Shown here: in pieces, positions 48,701-61,200 of the stretch | Numbering within the stretch: position 1 is the first letter of the stretch | Layout of the letters: each line of letters starts with the position of its first letter | Notes under the pieces: generated by a model | What the model was told of the DNA's origin: nothing | Seen by the model: only the letters and a program-made list of their open reading frames with translations | The model's database searches: none | Translations under genes and position numbers: made by a program | Assembly (NCBI GenBank): GCA_033782935.1 | Contig: JAWQEG010000509.1 | Location: 824,501-888,500, forward strand | Direction: 5' to 3' | Origin: Petrolisthes cinctipes | Lineage: Eukaryota > Arthropoda > Malacostraca > Decapoda > Porcellanidae | DNA: 64,000 nt

Positions 48701-51700
48701 GTCTATATCCCAAATTCAGGTTCAAAACACCAGAAAATTCGATATTTTTGGGTCCCAGAAGCGATCTGTACATGCCTACTTCTTGATAGATTTTTTTAAG
48801 ATACAAACCCAAGACATGCTCAAAATCGATATCTTAGGTGCAAAAAGTCGATATTTGCATGCATCTTCTGTACCCGTTTATATCTCAAATTCAGGTTGAA
48901 AACACCCGAAAATTCCATATTTTTGGGTCCCTTAAGCGATCTGTACATGCATACTCAGTGCTAGAATGTTTTCAAAAAATAGGCTCAAAACATGCTAAAA
49001 ATCGATATTTTAAGTGTCCAAAGTCGATATGTGCATGCATCTTCTGTACCCGTTTATATCTCAAATTCAGGCTCAAAACTCCGAAAATTCGATATTTTTG
49101 GGTCCCTTAAGCAATCTGCACATGCCTACTCAGTGCTAGAATGTTTTTAAAATACAGGCTTAAAACATGCTATAAATCGATATTTTAGGTGTCCAAAGTC
49201 GTTAAGTGCATGCATCTTCTGTACCCGTTTATATCTCAAATTTAGGCTCAAAACACCAGAAAATTCGATATTTTTGGGTCACAAAAGCGATCTGTACATG
49301 CCTACTCCTTGCTAGAATGTTTTCAAGATACAGACCCCAAACATGCTCAAAATCGATATTTTAAGTGCAAAAAGTCGATATGTGCATGCATCTTCTGTAC
49401 CCGTTTATATCTCAAATACAGGCTCAAAACTCCGAAAATTCGATATTTTAGGGTCCCAGAAGCAATCTGGACATGCCTACTCAGTGCTAGAATGTTTTTA
49501 AAATACAGGCTTAAAACATGCTATAAATCGATATTTTAGATGTCCAAAGTCGATATGTGCATGCATCTTCTGTACCCGTTTATATCTCAAATTCAGGTTG
49601 AAAACACCCGAAAATTCCATATTTTTGGGTCCCTTAAGCGATCTGTACATGCATACTCAGTGCTAGAATGTTTTCAAAATATAGGCTCAAAACATGCTAA
49701 AAATCGATATTTTAAGTGTCCAAAGTTGATATGTGCATGCATCTTCTGTACCCGTTTATATCTCAAATTCAGGCTCAATACACCCGAAAATTCGATATTT
49801 TTGGGTCCCAAAAGCGATCTGTACATGTCTACTCCGTGTTAGAGTATTTTTAAAATACAGGCCCAAAACATGCTAAAAATCGATATTTTAAGTGCCCAAA
49901 GTCGATATGTGCATGCATCTTCTGTACCCGTCTATTACCCAAATTCAGGGTCAAAACACCAGAAAATTCGGTATTTTTGGGTCCCAGAAGCGATCTGTAC
50001 ATGCCTACTCCTTGCTAGAATTTTTTCAAGATACAGACCCAAAACATGTTCAAAATCGATATTTTAAGTGCCCAAAGTTGATATGTGCATGCATCTTCTG
50101 TACCCGTTCATATCTCAAATTCAGGTTCAGAACACCCTATAATTCGATTTATTTGGGTTCCAGAAGCGATCTGTACGTGTCTACTCAGTGTTAGAGTATT
50201 TTAAAAATACAGGCCCAAAACATGCTCAAAATCGATATTTTGGGTGCCCAAAGTCGATATGTGCATGCATCTTCTGAACCCGTTTATATCTCAAATTCAG
50301 ACTCAAAACACCCGAATATTCGATATTTTTGGGTCCCAAAATCAATGTGTACATGCATACTCCGTGTTAAAGTATTTTCAAATTACAGGCCTAAAACATG
50401 CTGAAAATCGATATTTTAGCTGCCCAAAGTCAATATGTGTATGTATCTTCTGTACCCGTCTATATCCCAAATTCAGGTTCAAAACACTCGAAAATTCGAT
50501 ATTTTTGGGTCCCAGAAGCAATCTGTACATGCCTACTTCTTGCTAGAATGTTTTCAAGATACAGACCCAAAACATGATCAAAATCGATATTTTAGGTGCA
50601 AAAAGTCGATATTTGCATGCATCTTCTGTACCCGTTTATATCTCAAATTCAGGTTGAAAACACCCGAAAATTCCATATTTTTGGGTCCCTTAAGCGATCT
50701 GTGCATGCATACTCAGTGCTAGAATGTTTTCAAAAAATAGGCTCAAAACATGCTAAAAATCGATATTTTAGGTGTCCAAAGTCGTTAAGTGCATGCATCT
50801 TCTGTACCCGTTTATATCTCAAATTTAGGCTCAAAACACCAGAAAATTCGATATTTTTGGGTCACAAAAGCGATCTGTACATGCCTACTCCTTGCTAGAA
50901 TGTTTTCAAGATACAGACCCCAAACATGCTCAAAATCGATATTTTAAGTGCAAAAAGTTGATATGTGCATGCATCTTCTGTACCCGTTTATATCTCAAAT
51001 ACAGGCTCAAAACTCCGAAAATTCGATATTTTAGGGTCCCAGAAGCAATCTGCACATGCCTACTCAGTGCTAGAATGTTTTTAAAATACAGGCTTCAAAC
51101 ATGCTATAAATCGATATTTTAGATGTCCAAAGTCGATATGTGCATGCATCTTCTGTACCCGTTTATATCTCAAATTCAGGTTGAAAACACCCGAAAATTC
51201 CATATTTTTGGGTCCCTTAAGCGATCTGTACATGCATACTCAGTGCTAGAATGTTTTCAAAATATAGGCTCAAAACATGCTAAAAATCGATATTTTAAGT
51301 GTCCAAAGTTGATATGTGCATGCATCTTCTGTACCCGTCTATTACCCAAATTCAGGATCAAAACACCAGAAAATTCGGTATTTTTGGGTCCCAGAAGCAA
51401 TCTGTACATGCCTACTTCTTGCTAGAATGTTTTCAAGATACAGACCCAAAACATGATCAAAATCGATATTTTAGGTGCAAAAAGTAGATATTTGCATGCA
51501 TCTTCTGTACCCGTTTATATCTCAAATTCAGGTTGAAAACACCCGAAAATTCCATATTTTTGGGTCCCTTAAGCGATCTGTGCATGCATACTCAGTGCTA
51601 GAATGTTTTCAAAAAATAGGCTCAAAACATGCTAAAAATCGATATTTTAAGTGTCCAAAGTCGATATGTGCATGCATCTTCTGTACCCGTTTATATTTCA

Positions 51701-53923
51701 AATTCAGGCTCAAAACACCCGAAAATTCGATATTTTTGGGTCCCAGAAGCAATCTGTACGTGCATACTCCGTGTTAGAGTGTTTTTAAAATACAGGCCAA
51801 AACATGCTGAAAATCGATATTTTATGTGCCCAAAGTCAATATGTGTAAGCATCTTCTGTACACGTGTATATCCCTAATTCAAGTTCAAAACACCCGAAAA
51901 TTCAATATTTTTGTTCCCAAAAGCGATCTGTACATGCCTACTCCTTGCTAGAATGTTTTCAAGATACAGACCAAAAACATGCTCAAAATCAATATTTTAA
52001 GTGCAAAAAGTCGATATGTGCATGCATCTTCTGTACCCGTTTATATCTCAAATTCAGGCTAAAAACTCCGAAAATTCGATATTTTTTGAGTCCCTTAAGC
52101 AATCTGCACATGCCTACTCAGTGCTAGAATGTTTTTTAAAATACAGGCTTAAAACATGCTATAAATCGATATTTTAGATGTCCAAAGTCGATATGTGCAT
52201 GCATCTTCTGTACCCGTTTATATCTCAAATTCAGGTTGAAAACACCCGAAAATTCCATATTTTTGGGTCCCTTAAGCGATCTGTACATGCATACTCAGTG
52301 CTAGAATGTTTTCAAAATATAGGCTCAAAACATGCTAAAAATCGATATTTTAAGTGTCCAAAGTTGATATGTGCATGCATCTTCTGTACCCGTTTATATC
52401 TCAAATTCAGGCTCAAAACACCCGAAAATTCGATATTTTTGGGTCCTAAAAGCGATCTGTACGTGTCTACTCAGTGTTAGAGTATTTTTAAAATACGGGC
52501 CCAAAACATGCTCAAAATCGATATTTTGGGTGCCCAAAGTCGATATGTGCATGCATCTTCTGTACCCGTTTATATCTCAAATTCAGACTCAAAACACCCG
52601 AATATTCGATATTTTTGGGTCCAAAAAGCAATGTGTACATGCATACTCCGTATTAGAGTATTTTCAAATTACAGGCCTAAAACATGCTGAAAATCGATAT
52701 TTTAGCTGCCCAAAGTCAAAATGTGTATTCATCTTCTGTACCCGTCTATATCCCAAATTCAGGTTCAAAACACTCGAAAATTCGATATTCTTGGGTCCCA
52801 GAAGCAATCTGTACATGCCTACTTCTTGCTAAATTGTTTTCAATATACAGACCCAAAACATGATCAAAATCGATATTTTAGGTGCAAAAAGTCGAAATGT
52901 GCATGCATCTTCTGTACCCGTTTATATCTCAAATTCAGGTTGAAAACACCCGAAAATTCCATATTTGTGGGTCCCTTAAGCGTTCTGTACATGCATACTC
53001 AGTGCTAGAATTTTTTCAAAATATAGGATCAAAACATGCTAAAAATCGATATTTTAAGTGTCCAAAGTCGATATGTGCATGCATCTTCTGTACCCGTTTA
53101 AATCTCAAATTCAGGCTCAAAACACCCGAAAATTCGATATTTTTGGGTTCTAAAAGCGATCTGTACATGTCTACTCCGTGTTAGAGTATTTTTAAAATAC
53201 AGGCCCAAAACATGCTAAAAATCGATATTTTAAGTGCCCAAAGTCGATATGTGCATGCATCTTCTGTACCCGTTTATATCTCAAATTCAGGCTCAAAACA
53301 CCCGAAAATTCCATATTTTTGGGTCCCAGAAGCAATCTGTACGTGCATACTACGTGTTAGAGTGTTTTTAAAATACAGGCCAAAACATGCTGAAAATCGA
53401 TATTTTATGTGCCCAAAGTCAATATGTGTAAGTATCTTCTGTACACGTGTATATCCCTAATTCAAGTTCAAAACACCCGAAAATTCAATATTTTTGTTCC
53501 CAAAAGCGATCTGTACATGCCTACTCCTTGCTAGAATGTTTTCAAGATACAGACCAAAAACATGCTCAAAATCAATATTTTAAGTGCAAAAAGTCGATAT
53601 GTGCATGCATCTTCTGTACCCGTTTATATCTCAAATTCAGGCTCAAAACTCCGAAAATTCGATATTTTTGGGTCCCTTAAGCAATCTGCACATGCCTACT
53701 CAGTGCTAGAATGTTTTTTAAAATACAGGCTTAAAACATGCTATAAATCGATATTTTAGGTGTCCAAAGTCGTTAAGTGCATGCATCTTCTGTACCCGTT
53801 TATATCTCAAATTCAGGCTCAAAACACCCGAAAAATCGATATTTTTGTGTCCCAGAAACGATCTGTACATGCCTACTCCGTGTTAGAGTATTTTCAAAAT
53901 ACCGGCCCAAAACACGCTCAAAA

Positions 53924-54099
53924 TCGATATTTTAGGTGCCCAAAGTCGATATGTACATGCATCTTCTGTACCCGTTTATATCACAAATTCAGGCTCAAAA
54001 CACCCGAAAATTCGATATTTTTGGGTCCCAGAAGCGATCTGTACATGCCTACTCCGTGTTAATGTATTTTCAAAATACAGGCCCAAAACATGCTGAAAA
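53924..54099 (+). repeat. Representative 176-bp monomer, an internal 88-bp dimer
   Basis: This unit is given as a reference. It runs from one TCGATAT to the equivalent site of the next unit, 176 bp. A second TCGATATTTT begins exactly 88 bases in, at 54012. Aligning the two consensus halves without gaps gives 59 matches in 88: TCGATATTTT, CCCA, CGAT, TGT, CATGC, and near the ends CAGGC, CAAAACA and AAA are shared. The left half holds TGCATGCA, a perfect 8-bp palindrome; the right half has TACATGCC at the same place. A further TCGATAT lies 22 bases into the left half, and its counterpart in the right half is GCGATCT. Confidence 0.85.
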
Positions 54100-54741
54100 T
54101 CTATATATTAGGTGCCCAAAGTCAATATGAGTATGCATCTTCTGTACCCGTCTATATCCCAAATTCAGGTTCAAAACACCAGAAAATTCGGTATTTTTGG
54201 GTCCCAGAAGCGATCTGTACATGGCTACTCCTTGCTAGAATTTTTTCAAGATACAGACCCAAAACATGCTCAAAATCGATATTTTAGGTGCAAAAAGTCG
54301 ATATGTGCATGCATCGTCTGTACCCGGTTATATCCCAAATTCTGGCTCAAAACCCCCGAAAATTCGATATTTTTGGGTCCCAGAAGCGATCTGTACATGC
54401 CTACTCAGTGCTAGAATATTTTCAAATTATACCCTTAAAACATACTAAAAATCGATATTTTGGATGCCAAAGCCGATATGTGCATGCATCTTCTGTACCC
54501 GTTTATATCTCAAATTCAGGCTCAAAACACCAAAAAAAATCGATATTTTTGTGTCCCAGAAGCGATTTGTACATGTCTACACCGTGCTATAGTATTTTCA
54601 AAATACAGGCCCAAAACATGCTCAAAATCGATATTTTAGGTGCCCAAAGTCGATATGTGCATGCATCTTCTGTACCCGTTCATATCTCAAATTCAGGCTC
54701 AGAACACCCTAAAATTCGATTTATTTGGGTTCCAGAAGCGA

Positions 54742-56499
54742 TCTGTCCGTGTCTACTCAGTGTTAGAGTATTTTAAAAATACAGGCCCAAAACATTCTCA
54801 AAATCGATATTTTGGGTGCCCAAAGTCGATATGTGCATGCATCTTCTGTACCCGTTTATATCACAAATTCAGACTCAAAACACCCGAATTTTCGATATTT
54901 TTTGGTCCCAAAAGCAATGTGTACATGCATACTCCGTGTTAGAGTATTTTCAAATTACAGGCCTAAAACATGCTGAAAATCGATATTTTAGCTGCCCAAA
55001 GTCGATATGTGCATGCATCTTCTGTACCCGTTTATATCTCAAATTCAGGCTCAAAACACCCGAAAATTCGATATTTTTGGGTCCTAAAAGCGATCTGTAC
55101 ATGTCTACTCCGTGTTAGACTATTTTTAAAATACAGGCCCAAAACATGCTAAAAATCGATATTTTAAGTGTCCAAAGTCGATATGTGCATGCATCTTCTG
55201 TACCCGTTAATATCTCAAATTCAGGCTCAAAACACCCGAAAATTCCATATTTTTGGGTCCCAGAAGCAATCTGTACGTGCATACTCCGTGTTAGAGTGTT
55301 TTTAAAATACAGGCCCAAAACATGCTGAAAATCGATATTTTACGTGCCCAAAGTCAATATGTGTAAGCATCTTCTGTACACGTGTATATCCCAAATTCAA
55401 GTTCAAAACACCCAAAAATTCGATATTTTTGGGTCCCAAAAGCGATCTGTACATGCCTACTCCTTGCTAGAATGTTTTCAAGATACAGACCAAAAACATG
55501 CTCAAAATCGATATTTTAAGTACAAAAAGTCGATATGTGCATGCATCTTCTGTACCCGTTTATATCTCAAATTCAGGCTCAAAACTCCGAAAATTCGATA
55601 TTTTTGGGTCCCTTAAGCAATCTGTCCGTGTCTACTCAGTGTTAGAGTATTTTAAAAATACAGGCCCAAAACATTCTCAAAATCGATATTTTGGGTGCCC
55701 AAAGTCGATATGTGCATGCATCTTCTGTACCCGTTTATATCACAAATTCAGACTCAAAACACCCGAATTTTCGATATTTTTTGGTCCCAAAAGCAATGTG
55801 TACATGCATACTCCGTGTTAGAGTATTTTCAAATTACAGGCCTAAAACATGCTGAAAATCGATATTTTAGCTGCCCAAAGTCGATATGTGCATGCATCTT
55901 CTGTACCCGTTTATATCTCAAATTCAGGCTCAAAACACCCGAAAATTCGATATTTTTGGGTCCTAAAAGCGATCTGTACATGTCTACTCCGTGTTAGACT
56001 ATTTTTAAAATACAGGCCCAAAACATGCTAAAAATCGATATTTTAAGTGTCCAAAGTCGATATGTGCATGCATCTTCTGTACCCGTTAATATCTCAAATT
56101 CAGGCTCAAAACACCCGAAAATTCCATATTTTTGGGTCCCAGAAGCAATCTGTACGTGCATACTCCGTGTTAGAGTGTTTTTAAAATACAGGCCCAAAAC
56201 ATGCTGAAAATCGATATTTTACGTGCCCAAAGTCAATATGTGTAAGCATCTTCTGTACACGTGTATATCCCAAATTCAAGTTCAAAACACCCAAAAATTC
56301 GATATTTTTGGGTCCCAAAAGCGATCTGTACATGCCTACTCCTTGCTAGAATGTTTTCAAGATACAGACCAAAAACATGCTCAAAATCGATATTTTAAGT
56401 ACAAAAAGTCGATATGTGCATGCATCTTCTGTACCCGTTTATATCTCAAATTCAGGCTCAAAACTCCGAAAATTCGATATTTTTGGGTCCCTTAAGCAA
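54742..56499. repeat. 879-bp five-monomer tandem duplication
   Basis: Bases 54742-55620 are repeated directly at 55621-56499. I found no difference between the two copies by reading. The junction is inside a monomer: the first copy ends at CCTTAAGCAA and the second begins TCTGTCCGTGTC, while the array after the second copy continues as CTGCACATGCC. It is the cleanest recent duplication in the window. Confidence 0.87.
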
Positions 56500-59400
56500 T
56501 CTGCACATGCCTACTCAGTGCTAGAATGTTTTTAAAATACAGGCTTAAAACATGCTATAAATCGATATTTTAGGTGTCCAAAGTCGTTAAGTGCATGCAT
56601 CTTCTGTACCCGTTCATATCTCAAATTTAGGCTCAAAACACCCGAAAATTCAATATTTTTGGGTCCCAGAAGCGATCTGTACGTGCATACTACGTGTTAG
56701 AGTGTTTTTAAAATACAGGCCCAAAACATGCTGAAAATCGATATTTTATGTGACCACAGTCAATATGTGTAAGCATCTTCTGTACACGTGTATATCCCTA
56801 ATTCAAGTTCAAAACACCAGAAAATTCGATATTTTTGGGTCCCAAAAGCGATCTTTACATGCCTACTCCTTGCTAGAATGTTTTCAAGATACAGACCCCA
56901 AACATGCTCAAAATCGATATTTTAAGTGCAAAAAGTCGATATGTGCATGCATCTTCTGTACCCGTTTATATCTCAAATACAGGCTCAAAACCCCGAAAAT
57001 TCGATATTTTAGGGTCCCAGAAGCAATCTGCACATGCCTACTCAGTGCTAGAATGTTTTTAAAAAACAGGCTTAAAACATGCTATAAATCGATATTTTAG
57101 ATGTCCAAAGTCGATATGTGCATGCATCTTCTGTACCCGTTTATATCTCAAATTCAGGTTGAAAACACCCGAAAATTCCATATTTTTGGGTCCCTTAAGC
57201 GATCTGTACATGCATACTCAGTGCTAGAATGTTTTCAAAATATAGGCTCAAAACATGCTAAAAATCGATATTTTAAGTGTCCAAAGTTGATATGTGCATG
57301 CATCTTCTGTACCCGTTTATATCTCAAATTCAGGCTCAAAACACCCGAAAATTCGATATTTTTGGGTCCTAAAAGCGATCTGTACGTGTCTACTCAGTGT
57401 TAGAGTATTTTTAAAATACGGGCCCAAAACATGCTCAAAATCGATATTTTGGGTGCCCAAAGTCGATATGTGCATGCATCTTCTGTACCCGTTTATATCT
57501 CAGATTCAGACTCAAAACACCCGAATATTCGATATTTTTGGGTCCAAAAAGCAATGTGTACATGCATACTCCGTATTAGAGTATTTTCAAATTACAGGCC
57601 TAAAACATGCTGAAAATCGATATTTTAGCTGCCCAAAGTCAAAATGTGTATGCATCTTCTGTACCCGTCTATATCCCAAATTCAGGTTCAAAACACTCGA
57701 AAATTCGATATTCTTGGGTCCCAGAAGCAATCTGTACATGCCTACTTCTTGCTAAATTGTTTTCAATATACAGACCCAAAACATGATCAAAATCGATATT
57801 TTAGGTGCAAAAAGTCGAAATGTGCATGCATCTTCTGTACCCGTTTATATCTCAAATTCAGGTTGAAAACACCCGAAAATTCCATATTTGTGGGTCCCTT
57901 AAGCGTTCTGTACATGCATACTCAGTGCTAGAATTTTTTCAAAATATAGGATCAAAACATGCTAAAAATCGATATTTTAAGTGTCCAAAGTCGATATGTG
58001 CATGCATCTTCTGTACCCGTTTAAATCTCAAATTCAGGCTCAAAACACCCGAAAATTCGATATTTTTGGGTTCTAAAAGCGATCTGTACATGTCTACTCC
58101 GTGTTAGAGTATTTTTAAAATACAGGCCCAAAACATGCTAAAAATCGATATTTTAAGTGCCCAAAGTCGATATGTGCATGCATCTTCTGTACCCGTTTAT
58201 ATCTCAAATTCAGGCTCAAAACACCCGAAAATTCCATATTTTTGGGTCCCAGAAGCAATCTGTACGTGCATACTCCGTGTTAGAGTGTTTTTAAAATACA
58301 GGCCCAAAACATGCTGAAAATCGATATTTTATGTGCCCAAAGTCAATATGTGTAAGCATCTTCTGTACACGTGTATATCCCTAATTCAAGTTCAAAACAC
58401 CCAAAAATTCGATATTTTTGGGTCCCCGAAGCGATCTGTACATGCCTACTCCTTGCTAGAATGTTTTCAAGATACAGACCAAAAACATGCTCAAAATCGA
58501 TATTTTAAGTGCAAAAAGTCGATATGTGCATGCATCTTCTGTACCCGTTTATATCTCAAATTCAGGCTCAAAACTGCGAAAATTCGATATTTTTGGGTCC
58601 CTTAAGCAATCTGCACATGCCTACTCAGTGCTAGAATGTTTTTAAAATACAGGCTCAAAACATGCTAAAAATCGATATTTTAGGTGTCCAAAGTCGTTAA
58701 GTGCATGCATCTTCTGTACCCGTTTATATCTCAAATTCAGGCTCAAAACACCCGAAAATTCGATAATTTTGGGTCCCAAAAGCGATCTGTACATGTCTAC
58801 TCCGTGTTAGAGTATTTTTAAAATACAGGCCCAAAACATGCTAAAAATCGATATTTTAAGTGCCCAAAGTCGATATGTGCATGCATCTTCTGTACCCGTC
58901 TATTACCCAAATTCAGGGTCAAAACACCAGAAAATTCGGTATTTTTGGGTCCCAGAAGCGATCTGTACATGCCTACTCCTTGCTAGAATTTTTTCAAGAT
59001 ACAGACCCAAAACATGCTCAAAATCGATATTTTAGGTGCCCAAAGTTGATATGTGCATGCATCTTCTGTACCCGTTCATATCTCAAATTCAGGCTCAGAA
59101 CACCCTAAAATTCGATTTATTTGGGTTCCAGAAGCGATCTGTACGTGTCTACTCAGTGTTAGAGTATTTTAAAAATACAGGCCCAAAACATGCTCAAAAT
59201 CGATATTTTGGGTGCCCAAAGTCGATATGTGCATGCATCTTCTATATCCGTTTATATCTCAAATTCAGACTCAAAACACCCGAATATTCGATATTTTTGG
59301 GTCCAAAAAGCAATGTGTACATGCATACTCCGTGTTAGAGTATTTTCAAATTACAGGCCTAAAACATGCTGAAAATCGATATTTTAGCTGCCCAAAGTCA

Positions 59401-61200
59401 ATATGTGTATGCATCTTCTGTACTCGTCTATATCCCAAATTCAGGTTCAAAACACTCGAAAATTCGATTTTTTTGGGTCCCAGAAGCAATCTGTACATGC
59501 CTACTTCTTGCTAGAATGTTTTCAAGATACTGACCCAAAATATGATCAAAATCGATATTTTAGGTGCAAAAAGTCGAAATGTGCATGCATCTTCTGTACC
59601 CGTTTATATCTCAAATTCAGGCTCAAAACACCCGAAAATTCGATATTTTTGGGTCCCCGAAGCCATCTGTACATGCCTACTCCGTGTTAGAGTATTTTCA
59701 AAATACAGGCCTAAAACAAGCTCAAAATCGATATTATAGGTGCCCAAAGTCGATATGTGCATGCATCTTCTGTATCCGTCTATATCCCAAATTCAGGTTC
59801 AAAACAACAGAAAATTCGATATTTTTGGGTCCCAGAAGCGATCTGTACATGCCTACTTCTTGATAGAATTTTTTAAGATACAAACCCAAGACATGCTCAA
59901 AATCGATATCTTAGGTGCAAAAAGTCGATATTTGCATGCATCTTATGTATCCGTTTATATCTCAAATTCAGGTTTAAAACACCCGAAAATTCCATATTTT
60001 TGGGTCCCTTAAGCGATCTGTACATGCCTACTCAGTGCTAGAATATTTTCAAATTATACGCTGTTAACATACTAAAAATCGATATTTTGGGTGCCAAAGT
60101 CGATATGTGCATGCATCTTCTGTACCCGTTTATATCTAAAATTCAGGCTCAAAACACCCGAAAATTCGATATTTTTGGGTCCCAGAAGCGATCTGTACAT
60201 GCTTACTCCTTGCTAGAATGTTTTCAAGATACAGACCAAAAACATGCTCAAAATCGATATTTTAAGTGCAAAAAGTCGATATGTGCATGCATCTTCTGTA
60301 TCCGTCTATATCCCAAATTCAGGTTCAAAAAACCCGAAAATTCGATATTTTTGGGTCCCTGAAGCGATCTGTACATGCCTACTCCTTGCTAGAATTTTTT
60401 AAGATACAAACCCAAGACATGCTCAAAATCGATATTTTCGGTGCAAAACGTCGATATGTGCATGCATCTTCTGTACCCTTTTATATCTAAAATTCAGGCT
60501 CAAAACACCCGAAAATTCAATATTTTTGGGTCCCAGAAGCGATCTGTACATGCCTACTCCGTGTTAATGTATTTTCAAAATACAGGCCCAAAACATGCTC
60601 AAAATCGATATTTTAGGTGCCCAAAGTCGATATGTGCATGCATCTTCTGTACCCGTCTATTACGCAAATTCAGGGTCAAAACACCAGAAAATTCGGTATT
60701 TTTGGGTCCCAGAAGCGATCTGTACATGCCTACTCCTTGCTAGAATTTTTTTTAAGATACAGACCCAAAACATGATTATAATCGATATTTTAAGGGCAAA
60801 AAGTCGATATGTGCATGCATCTTCTGTACCCGTTTATATCTCAAATTCAGGCTCAAAACTCCGAAAATTCGATATTTTTGGGTCCCTTAAGCAATCTGCA
60901 CATGCCTACTCAGTGCTAGAATGTTTTTAAAATACAGGCCCAAAACATGCTGAAAATCGATATTTTATGTGCCCAAAGTCAATTTGTGTATGCATCTTCT
61001 GTACACGTGTATATCCCTAATTCAATTTCAAAACACCCGAAAATTCGATATTTTTGGGTACCAAAAGCGATCTGTACATGCCTACTCCTTCCTAGAATAT
61101 TTTCAAGATACAGACCAAAAACATGCTCAAAATCGATATTTTAAGTGCAAAAAGTCGATATGTGCATGCATCTTCTGTACCCGTTTATATCTCAAATTCA

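Larger units (their letters stand above)
52178..58383. repeat. 28-monomer offset duplication (4923 bp)
   Basis: About 52178-53340 is collinear with about 57101-58263 at a constant 4923-bp offset, equal to 28 monomers of 175.8 bp. Shared variants include ATACGGGCCC, ATATTCTTGGGTCCC, TTTGTGGGTCCC and the unit with TTAAATCTCAAATTCAGG. I noted only isolated differences, for example GTATTCATC against GTATGCATC. The second copy retains the normal following unit, while the first continues into a shortened TTGTTCCC version. Confidence 0.82.

Noticed and set aside
53924..54011. A deeper 22-bp sub-repeat, suggested by TCGATAT sites at offsets 0, 22 and 88
   Set aside because: The first and second 22-base pieces agree only over the seven-base TCGATAT motif, so the 22-bp spacing is probably coincidence.
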